This document shows, piece by piece, positions 52,595 to 59,310 of a stretch of 59,310 bases of DNA (position 1 is its first letter; each line of letters opens with the position of its first letter). The notes under the pieces were generated by a model. That model had not been told where the DNA came from. It saw nothing but the letters and a program-made list of their open reading frames with translations, and searched no databases. A program made the position numbers and the translations under genes. This DNA comes from UM-FILTER-49-7 sp964599895 (GTDB lineage Bacteria > Acidobacteriota > Holophagae > Thermotomaculales > Thermotomaculaceae), in contig CAZRHT010000008.1 of NCBI GenBank assembly GCA_964599895.1, positions 1-59,310 on the forward strand, in the 5' to 3' direction.

Positions 52595-54880
52595 ATGGAC
52601 CAAGCAAATCGCGATTATTTTGAAAATTATGAAATGCATCAGTTCTTTTACGATGTTTATTCCAATGCCAGAACGGGTGTACTGAAAGTCTATTTCCCTG
52701 ATTCCGTGGTCAAGACCGTCTATTTCTCCGAAGGCAATATTGTCTATGCCTCTTCCAATGGTGAAAAAGACAAGCTCATCACAATTCTCATCAAGTACAA
52801 GAAATTGACGCAAGAGCAGTTGGATGCTGCACTTCGCCAGATGGACAAGAATATTTCCTTGGGCCGCAATCTAGTTAATATGGGATTTATTACTCACAAA
52901 GAACTAATCTGGGCTGTCAAAGTTCAGGTTATAAGTATTATCCACTCAATCATCGTTCTGAAACAGGGTGATTATCACTTCAGCGAAGGGCCTCTTCCTG
53001 ATGGTGTGATAAATCTGCCCTTAAATACTATGAAGGTCATTTTTGACTCTATAATTATGTTTCAGGACAGGGAGTGGATTGCAGAAAAGATCCAGCAGCC
53101 TGATACCATTTACAAAAAGACACTTCTTTTTGAAGAAGGAAAGAATCGGCTGATCACAAATCCTGATCTTCTGGAAGTTGCTGAGGCAATTGATGGGAAA
53201 CGCACTCTTGCTGATCTGACGGGAATGACCACTCTGGAAGATTTCAAGGTCTTTAAGCTTTTATATTCCTTGAAGTTCCTTACTTTGATTGAAGAAAGAA
53301 TGCCTGAGGCAACTTTGCCATCAAGCGAAGACATCTTTGAAATTCAGGATGAACCTGAAGAGGATCTTGAGTTGGCAGAAGAAGCTTTCGTCCATCTCGG
53401 CGAATCCGCGGAAAAACCAGAACAGAAGGAAGAACCCACAGAAAGACTTGAAAAGGACCAGCTGCCTTTTCCTGCTCCAGAAATCGACCAGGAAGAGCCC
53501 ACGGAAAAAATGGATATTTCAATTTCTGATCAGTTTGAACCGGAAGTTGAATTTTCAGAACCCGAAGCAGTATCAGATTCTGAAGAAAGCGACAAAGATA
53601 TATTTGTTGAATTCAAGCTGAAGGAAGACGAACTCTCTTATGAAGAAGAATCAGTTGAAGACGAACTTCAATCTGGAAATCATCTTGAGTTTGAATCAGA
53701 CGCTGATGAACTCGTAGACCAGCCGGATGCGACCTCACTTGAGGGCGATGAGAGGGGCTTTGCGCTTACAGAGCAGGATATAGACTCCGTTATCATGGAC
53801 AATGATGAGCAGTCTCCAGAAATGGAAAAAGAAACGTATCGGCTGGAACGAACGGAGAGCCAGGAAATAGGTGATTTTGGTGTCGATGCTGATGCGACCC
53901 TTGTTGAATCAACTTTGCCGGACAGCGAATCCTTTGATGAAGAAATAATTGATGCAAGTGCTGGTGGGGACGGCGGGAAATGGTTACTGATTTCACTGAT
54001 AGTAATATCAGTTATTCTCTTTGTCGGAACTATGTACTATTACCAGTTCTGGCTTCCCCAGCAACAAAATGCACCAACATTACCCTCAGAACAAACCCAG
54101 ATTCAACAAGCCGCACCAAAGGAGGATGTCACTACCTCCTCCATTACCTCTCTAGATAAATCGGATGCCACATCGCCCTCTACCTCTGAATCTGAATTGC
54201 CTTTGGTAGGAAATGAATCTCCATCATCCGATGTTTCCAATGGAAAAGAGACTAATACAGCTGAAGAGAATGCCGCAAAGTCCATTTCTGAGAAAACTCC
54301 CAACAGTAAAATAAATTCAGAAGAATCGAAACAAACACCAACACCAAAGGTCGAACCCAGCCAGAAAAAGGAACCTTTGCAAAAGCAGAAAAATAAAGTC
54401 AAAGGTGTAACTGAAAATCAGGGACCATCCTCCGATACTCAAGGTAAGCCAGAGATATCATCGGTTCCTGACACAAATCAGACAAATCCATTGAAAACAA
54501 AACAAGTCCAAACCACAGTATCTCAGCAGCCAGACTCATCTGATACCGTAGATGCAATAGTCATAAAATACGCTTCCTATCTTGACAAGTCTGAGACTAC
54601 TTTCAACAGTGCAAATGCCAAAGCGGTGACTTTGCAACTGGAAGTGGCGTGCAAAGCTGAAACCATTCAACAGGCCATCCGTCTTTTGAAGTCTCCCGAG
54701 GATATTTACCTGGTGCCCTTCAAATATGGGGGCTCTGATTGTGTGATTGTCTGTTTTGGTCTCTTTGATTCTAACCAGGAGGCGATGAAAGCGATGAACA
54801 GTCTACCTCAGGTTTTTTATGAAGATAACAATGAACCTTTTGTTGCCTCAATCAGCAGGCTGAAAAGACGTTTTCAATAG
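52595..54880 (+). CDS. DUF4388 (PATAN) - transmembrane - SPOR protein
   Basis: 761 residues from ATG 52595 (a GTG lies one codon earlier), with AAGGAG upstream. Residues 1-240 have the DUF4388/PATAN pattern, TGVLKVYFPDSVVKTVYF, EGNIVYASSNGEKDKL and GDYHFSEGPLP. A long acidic stretch (about 240-455) comes next, one membrane helix (about 464-485), then a Ser/Thr/Pro/Gln-rich segment outside, and the last 80 residues resemble the SPOR domain (YGGSDCVIVCFGLFDSNQEA, MNSLPQVF), which binds peptidoglycan stripped of stem peptides. The combination of an inner-face PATAN and an outer-face SPOR is one I do not recognise. It has no adjacent partner besides the regulator upstream. Confidence 0.75.
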   Translation: MDQANRDYFENYEMHQFFYDVYSNARTGVLKVYFPDSVVKTVYFSEGNIVYASSNGEKDKLITILIKYKKLTQEQLDAALRQMDKNISLGRNLVNMGFITHKELIWAVKVQVISIIHSIIVLKQGDYHFSEGPLPDGVINLPLNTMKVIFDSIIMFQDREWIAEKIQQPDTIYKKTLLFEEGKNRLITNPDLLEVAEAIDGKRTLADLTGMTTLEDFKVFKLLYSLKFLTLIEERMPEATLPSSEDIFEIQDEPEEDLELAEEAFVHLGESAEKPEQKEEPTERLEKDQLPFPAPEIDQEEPTEKMDISISDQFEPEVEFSEPEAVSDSEESDKDIFVEFKLKEDELSYEEESVEDELQSGNHLEFESDADELVDQPDATSLEGDERGFALTEQDIDSVIMDNDEQSPEMEKETYRLERTESQEIGDFGVDADATLVESTLPDSESFDEEIIDASAGGDGGKWLLISLIVISVILFVGTMYYYQFWLPQQQNAPTLPSEQTQIQQAAPKEDVTTSSITSLDKSDATSPSTSESELPLVGNESPSSDVSNGKETNTAEENAAKSISEKTPNSKINSEESKQTPTPKVEPSQKKEPLQKQKNKVKGVTENQGPSSDTQGKPEISSVPDTNQTNPLKTKQVQTTVSQQPDSSDTVDAIVIKYASYLDKSETTFNSANAKAVTLQLEVACKAETIQQAIRLLKSPEDIYLVPFKYGGSDCVIVCFGLFDSNQEAMKAMNSLPQVFYEDNNEPFVASISRLKRRFQ

Positions 54881-55999
54881 CAAGGAAGAGATCTTTATCC
54901 TGAATTTTCTGCCCCTAATTCTTAATACTTTGGGGCAGAGTCAGACGCCCAAATCCATTTCTCATCAAAGCATTATTGCGAACCCTGAAAGAACTATGGC
55001 AGCTATAACGAAAAAGACTGGCTGGAGATAGGGAAGGGTGCTTCCTGCAAGAATCACTAACTTCGTTACCTATGTTCCGTATAACCTCTTTCCGTTGCGT
55101 CTCTTATCTTGCTTTTCTTAAGTACTACCTTATATGTATGGCCTTATCCTAGTGTATACAATGTACTTAAATTTTGCTTATAAACACAAAGTATAATTTG
55201 CACACAAAATCATACATCTCGACCAAAAGGAATTTTGGATGTTCGCTTTCTGGCCGTCTCCGTTATATTTAACAAATCTACTTTAACCTGCACTACAACT
55301 TCTAGACTCACCGTAAGGACCAATAAAACCTTAAAATGTTCACTTTATGTATATATGGTAACTAATTCTTTAAAGGTATATTAAGTGTGCTTTAAATGGC
55401 AATTAGCGAAAAGCTCCATTGTTAATGGTTAATTTCAAAAGAGGAGGTAGTCTCATTCTTGACACAGCCCCCAAAGACCATCGTCTCGCAGGACTTAACC
55501 TCCTTTAAGAAAGACAAGACAGAGAGGGCAAAAGGCCAGATCATAACAGATATATGTACGTAGATTTAAGCTGAATACAAAGCACATAACGTTCTTGGTT
55601 GTGCCAGCATACTCGCAATTAGAACACTGGAACCATCCTCAATGACCATATGTAATAGAAAAAATTTGCAAGTCAAGTCTCTTAAAAGGCCTTAAAGGTT
55701 CCTTTATAGAACATCTTTCAATAACTTTAGCGTAATCCCTTGTGGCAATAGGGGGATTGAATGAGGACGTATTTACCCAATTGAGACTTCCGATAATATA
55801 CATTATGTAAACATACATATAAGAACAAAAAATCCGACCACTACGACCCCTGAATCAATCTAAAATCGAGGAGCTCTCAATTCAGTTAGAGTACATATTG
55901 AAAACAGCTAAGGAAAAAATTGCTCTGATTCCCAATGCTTTTGCGTTACAATCTAGATGCAGGAATCTATTTGGCGACTACAAAAGTCAGGAGGTCTCA
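54881..55999. other. 1.1 kb region without genes
   Basis: Stops are frequent in all frames and no coding pattern is visible. The base composition is A/T rich compared with the flanking genes. Near its start, CTGCCCC (54909-54915) pairs with GGGGCAG (54932-54938) across a 16-base loop, without a T-run. A TATAAT occurs at 55192-55197 without a matching -35. No tRNA, CRISPR or known riboswitch could be recognised by eye. It may hold a non-coding RNA, an attachment or control region, or decayed sequence. Confidence 0.6.
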
Positions 56000-57085
56000 A
56001 TGACACACCGCGTTTACAATTTCTTTGCAGGACCGGCCACTCTCCCATTCAGTGTGGTTCAAAAAGCCTCTCAGGCCGCATTGGACTTTAATGGATTGGG
56101 TTTGTCCATTCTCGAGATCAGTCACCGTGCGAAAGATTTCGATCATGTGATAAAGGAAGCACAAAAAGATCTGAAGGAGATTATGGGTTTGACGGATGAT
56201 TACCACGTCTTGTTTCTTCAAGGCGGTGCCAGTCTTCAATTCCATATGGTTCCTCTAAACTTGATGCTAAAAGATAAGCCTGCTGATTACGTAAATACAG
56301 GTGCATGGTCAAAAAAGGCAATAAAGGAAGCAAAGCTTCTTGGAGAAACCCGTGTAGTGGCGACTTCTGAAGATAGTAATTTTTCCTATATACCGAAGAC
56401 TCTACCGATCAATGATGATGCAAGCTATCTCCATATAACGACAAACAATACAATCTTTGGCACTCAATTCAATCATTTTCCGGAACACTCTGAAAATATT
56501 CCGTTGATCGCTGATATGTCATCAGATATGCTATGCAGAAGATTAAGGTTCACGGATTTTGATGTGATTTATGCAGGAGCACAGAAGAACATGGGGCCAT
56601 CCGGTACTACAATTGTTGTTTTGAAGGATAAACTCCTGCAACGCGATAAAGAGTCAAACCCTACCCTTCTTCGGTATAAAACTCACACCGACAAGGATTC
56701 GCTATTCAACACACCGACTGTCTTTTCTATTTATGTAGTGCACCTTGTTCTTAAATGGATCATTGAGTCTGGCGGTCTGGATGGTATTGAGACAATAAAT
56801 AGAAATAAGGCCGGCCTCTTGTATGGCGCTATCGATGAAATGAATGATTTTTATAAAGGAACGGTTACAGACAAGGATTCCAGGTCTCTAATGAATGTTA
56901 CCTTTCGTCTTCCAAATGAAGAACTTGAAAAGAAATTTGTAAAGGAAGCGGAAACACAGAACATGCTCGGGTTGAAAGGCCACAGAAGTGTTGGCGGGAT
57001 CCGCGCATCTATTTACAATGCCTTCCCTCTTGAAGGCGTAGAAAAGCTCGTGGATTTTATGAGGGCATTCAAAGCCAAAGCGTAA
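56000..57085 (+). CDS. serC: Phosphoserine aminotransferase
   Basis: 361 residues from the ATG at 56000, which follows AGGAGGT by four bases; the frame is open 34 codons upstream but that stretch is unlike the family. VYNFFAGPATLP, ISHRAKDFDHV, FLQGGASLQFHMVPLNL and the PLP Lys in YAGAQKNMGPSG (about residue 196) are typical. SerC makes phosphoserine from 3-phosphohydroxypyruvate with glutamate, and can act in pyridoxal phosphate synthesis. serA or serB is not beside it. Confidence 0.97.
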   Translation: MTHRVYNFFAGPATLPFSVVQKASQAALDFNGLGLSILEISHRAKDFDHVIKEAQKDLKEIMGLTDDYHVLFLQGGASLQFHMVPLNLMLKDKPADYVNTGAWSKKAIKEAKLLGETRVVATSEDSNFSYIPKTLPINDDASYLHITTNNTIFGTQFNHFPEHSENIPLIADMSSDMLCRRLRFTDFDVIYAGAQKNMGPSGTTIVVLKDKLLQRDKESNPTLLRYKTHTDKDSLFNTPTVFSIYVVHLVLKWIIESGGLDGIETINRNKAGLLYGAIDEMNDFYKGTVTDKDSRSLMNVTFRLPNEELEKKFVKEAETQNMLGLKGHRSVGGIRASIYNAFPLEGVEKLVDFMRAFKAKA

Positions 57086-57110
57086 AAGCACAATTCTGAT
57101 AGTAAAAGCA

Positions 57111-57140
57111 AACCAGGGGGGCATAAGCCCCCCTGGTTTT
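57111..57140. terminator. Strong stem-loop terminator between serC and the BFN gene
   Basis: AACCAGGGGGGC (57111-57122), loop ATAA and GCCCCCCTGGTT (57127-57138), with Ts following on the plus strand. On the minus strand a T-rich run is also present, so it can serve the opposing gene too. Confidence 0.9.
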
Positions 57141-57156
57141 GCGTATTGGAAAAGAA

Positions 57157-57639
57157 TCAGCGGTTTTTTCTCCTGGTACGTGTCTGCGCTTTGATCAGGA
57201 GAGGGCTTAGGATTTGTTCAAATCCGGAATCAATTCGGCGCCGGCCTGAGTGTTTGCTAAATAAATCTTCCTTCAGATAGATAGGACAGTGTCTCTTCAA
57301 TGCCAGAGTGATGGCATCAGAGGGACGGGCATCCACTCTTTCAATGTTTCCACTATTGCTTTCAATTTGAACAGTAGCAAAGTAGGTATGTTCCATTTCT
57401 CTGACAATGTGAACCGCTTTCATGGTAGCACCGGCCTTTTCCAGCATGTCCAGGATCAAATCATGAGTCATGGGACGAGGTGGATGAACCCCTTCGCATT
57501 GATTAACAATGTTGTGAGCCTCCATAAACCCGACGTGAATAGTGCAACAACGATTGCCACTTCTCTCTTTCAGTACCAGAAAGGGCGATTCTGAAAGGGG
57601 TGTATCAAGTATATCTTCCAATTCCACTTCTACAAACAC
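57157..57639 (-). CDS. Bifunctional nuclease (BFN/DUF151) domain protein
   Basis: 160 residues. The core PFLVLKERSGNRCCTIHVG, HDLILDMLEKAGATMKAVHIV and the signature DARPSDAITLAL identify the family, whose members have been reported to have nuclease activity in plants but are uncharacterised in most bacteria. The start codon is GTG at 57639 with GGAGG six bases before it. A well-matched promoter with an inverted repeat over its -35 box lies upstream. Confidence 0.88.
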   Translation of the reverse strand: MFVEVELEDILDTPLSESPFLVLKERSGNRCCTIHVGFMEAHNIVNQCEGVHPPRPMTHDLILDMLEKAGATMKAVHIVREMEHTYFATVQIESNSGNIERVDARPSDAITLALKRHCPIYLKEDLFSKHSGRRRIDSGFEQILSPLLIKAQTRTRRKNR

Positions 57640-57670
57640 TCAAGACCTCCATCAACAATGCTCATCTAAC

Positions 57671-57698
57671 AATATAACCCCTCTTTGACGAATGTCAA
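57671..57698 (-). promoter_or_regulatory. Promoter of the BFN gene with an inverted repeat over the -35 box
   Basis: Minus strand TTGACA (57693-57698), a 16-base spacer and TATATT (57671-57676). The -35 box sits in a perfect 16-base inverted repeat, TTTGAC-N4-GTCAAA (57684-57699), which could bind a dimeric regulator. Confidence 0.75.
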
Positions 57699-57738
57699 AA
57701 AACTTTCAGACATGGTGTCTATTTTCTAACTTCAGCAC

Positions 57739-59046
57739 TTATACCAAACGCGCTTTTAAACTTGCCATCGTAACAGATTCGATTCGTACATCTACAATGG
57801 AACCTATAAGTTGCTCTGCCCTACCCGCTTCAAAATGAACCACATGATTGCCCTCAGTTCGGCCTGTGAGTCGCTTCGGATTTTTCTTACTGAAACTCTC
57901 GACCAGAACCGGATACACATGATTTATCATTTGAAGATGCTTGTTCAGCTGAATTTGTTCCTGTGTGTGTTGCAGAATGGAAAGACGGTTTGATGCGATG
58001 GAATCCGGAACCGGATCGTCTTTCAACTTGAGAGCGGCAGTACGAGGCCTGGGAGAATACTTGAATGAAAACAGGTTGTCATATTTCACAGACTGGATAA
58101 CATTCATTGTATCCATGAAGTCTTTTTCGTCTTCCCCTGGAAATCCAACAATAAAATCCGAGGAAAGCCAGCACTCGGGAAGAATCTCACGAACCATTTC
58201 AATTTTTCTCAAGTAGTCGATCCGAGAATATTGCCGGCCCATTTTTTTCAAGATGCGGTCAGAACCAGATTGCATCGGCAGATGAATAGTCGGGCATACG
58301 TTATCATGTGCGGCAATCACTCGAACCAGGTTTTCATTGAAATCCTTGGGGTGGGATGTGAGAAAGCGGACCCGTTGGACATCCGGCTGTTCACTGACGG
58401 CTTGAAGTACATCAGCAAAGCACTTCCCTTCATAGTTGTAAGAATTTACATTCTGCCCCAGCAGTTCAATCTCATGAATGCCTTTCGTTTCGACCGCGTT
58501 TCTAACTTCATCAAGGATGACCGAGAGTGGACGGGAATGCTCATGGCCACGTGTGAACGGGACAACACAATAAGTACAGAAATTATCACAACCCTCTATG
58601 ATCGAGACGTAGGCTTTCGTCTGGCCAACTCGCTCAGCAAACGTAATGGGTGCGTCCATCTCATCAGTATGGTCGTTTGTGTCAAGGAATTTGGCTCCAT
58701 TCAGTGCACGATTCACCGCTTCTGTGATCAGATGTATACTCCTGGTACCCACTACAAACTTCAGGGATGGAATTTTCTCCAGTAATTCTTTGCCCTCATG
58801 GGAAGCCACGCAACCGCACACTCCAACAATTTTCCGGTTTCCATATCGCTTCTTCAACACACCTACACGGGAATGAATCTTGTGAACTGCTTTTTCCCGA
58901 ACACTACACGTGTTTAGAATGAAGATCTCAGCCTCTTCTTCAGACTCAGTCTGAGTGAACCCATTTCTTTTCAGCAAACCGACCATTTTCTGGCTGTCAT
59001 ACTCGTTCATCTGGCAGCCCCATGTTTCTATCTTAAATCTTGGCAT
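57739..59046 (-). CDS. miaB: tRNA-2-methylthio-N6-dimethylallyladenosine synthase MiaB
   Basis: 435 residues. The N-terminal methylthiotransferase domain has three cluster cysteines in ETWGCQMNE, LNTCSVREKA and GVCGCVASHEG. The radical SAM motif is EGCDNFCTYCVVPFTRG, and a TRAM domain closes the protein (about 370-435). MiaB adds a methylthio group to isopentenyl-A37 of tRNAs. SIPS: PMQSGSDRILKKMGRQY is the expected MiaB segment. Confidence 0.97.
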   Translation of the reverse strand: MPRFKIETWGCQMNEYDSQKMVGLLKRNGFTQTESEEEAEIFILNTCSVREKAVHKIHSRVGVLKKRYGNRKIVGVCGCVASHEGKELLEKIPSLKFVVGTRSIHLITEAVNRALNGAKFLDTNDHTDEMDAPITFAERVGQTKAYVSIIEGCDNFCTYCVVPFTRGHEHSRPLSVILDEVRNAVETKGIHEIELLGQNVNSYNYEGKCFADVLQAVSEQPDVQRVRFLTSHPKDFNENLVRVIAAHDNVCPTIHLPMQSGSDRILKKMGRQYSRIDYLRKIEMVREILPECWLSSDFIVGFPGEDEKDFMDTMNVIQSVKYDNLFSFKYSPRPRTAALKLKDDPVPDSIASNRLSILQHTQEQIQLNKHLQMINHVYPVLVESFSKKNPKRLTGRTEGNHVVHFEAGRAEQLIGSIVDVRIESVTMASLKARLV

Positions 59047-59140
59047 GCAACTTTTTCTCCTGATATGTTAAGTGAATTCTGAAGAACCCAGGGATAATGA
59101 TAATCATAAGTTGTTTTCAAATTTTAGTGCCCACCCGGGT

Positions 59141-59310
59141 TTAGAGGAGACTCTTGAGAATCCGCCCAAATTCCGGGACAAATTTGCTGTTCATTTCTGC
59201 AATATAGGCCTCAATTGCCATTGATGTATCCATTTTCAATGTTTCAGCAGCAATCTTTCTACATGTATCTGTACTGACTGAAGACACGATCTTCTTAATC
59301 ACAGGGATTG
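59141..59310 (-). CDS. C-terminal end of a probable PtsI-type phosphotransferase
   Basis: The last 56 codons of a gene whose start lies past base 59310. The residues, IPVIKKIVSSVSTDTCRKIA then LKMDTSMAIEAYIAEM, match the C-terminal pattern of enzyme I of the PTS (PtsI/PtsP), where an I-P-x-[VI]-K-x-[VI]-[IV]-x-S-[VI] stretch precedes the end. Only this fragment is seen, so the call is tentative. Confidence 0.5.
   Translation of the reverse strand, partial: IPVIKKIVSSVSTDTCRKIAAETLKMDTSMAIEAYIAEMNSKFVPEFGRILKSLL

Noticed and set aside
55898..55999. Upstream extension of serC
   Set aside because: The frame opens with TTG and lacks similarity to SerC; the ATG at 56000 has an ideal AGGAGGT.
54881..55999. 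CRISPR array or tRNA gene in the gene-free stretch
   Set aside because: No regularly spaced repeats and no cloverleaf could be traced.
58231..58785. 184-codon open frame on the plus strand
   Set aside because: Opposite miaB; no ribosome site or motif.

Overview
This window reads as chromosomal DNA from a Gram-negative bacterium of a poorly characterised lineage. It carries a complete set of genes for CMP-Kdo, the inner-core sugar of lipopolysaccharide (kdsB, kdsA, kdsD, kdsC), together with lapA/lapB-type genes and an LpxL-like acyltransferase. Promoters look like the sigma-70 type, start sites mostly have AGGAGG-like ribosome sites, and genes are packed with many 4-base ATGA overlaps. No transposase, integrase, phage gene or CRISPR array was seen. 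I do not name a phylum. A Ser/Thr kinase beside an FHA protein, a DUF4388 (PATAN) protein, a glutaminyl-tRNA synthetase and a microcompartment locus together do not point to a well-known model group.

Layout. 1-2262 (minus): a GIDE-domain membrane protein with an EF-hand, then a LemA protein cut by the window edge. 2385-8418 (minus): genes for a bacterial microcompartment, namely three EutN/CcmL vertex proteins, a PduT-like tandem BMC protein, a PduS-like flavin/Fe-S protein, a BMC-H hexamer, a class II aldolase and a DUF819 membrane protein. An LpxL-like gene divides this locus, and the aldolase/BMC-H half is translationally coupled to ftsK (8687-10975). No aldehyde dehydrogenase, PduL or alcohol dehydrogenase is present, which is unusual. 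11347-25812 (plus): a long run of kdsB-pyrG-kdsA-kdsD-kdsC-lapA-lapB-fabH-rsmD, a divergent chemoreceptor-like protein, a cobalamin-dependent methionine synthase, a small membrane protein and a HemW-like radical SAM protein.

25938-32896: a ClC channel (minus); a PilZ protein with an HD-GYP response regulator, suggesting c-di-GMP signalling (plus); a coiled-coil protein; an IspH-UbiA fusion and a TIM-barrel protein (minus). 33069-36556: gltX and glnS face each other, followed directly by tRNA-Gln(CTG) and tRNA-Glu(CTC), so glutamine and glutamate decoding genes sit together. 36747-39571: an FHA protein and a Ser/Thr kinase. 39726-48567: lepA, mltG, a U32 peptidase, an RsmB-like methyltransferase, a double-cluster Fe-S protein, DsbD and a one-cysteine thioredoxin-like protein. 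48617-48790 (minus) is a small 2[4Fe-4S] ferredoxin. 48972-51952 is aroB-aroD-aroE/aroK, the last a fusion.

52042-54880: an XRE regulator that looks leaderless, then a DUF4388-TM-SPOR protein. About 1.1 kb without any gene follows, then serC, a bifunctional-nuclease-domain protein, miaB, and the last codons of a gene resembling the C-terminus of PtsI.

The observations most worth following up are the split microcompartment locus without its usual core enzymes, the Gln/Glu aminoacylation cluster, the IspH-UbiA fusion, the apparent ACG start codon of rsmD, and the DUF4388-SPOR architecture.
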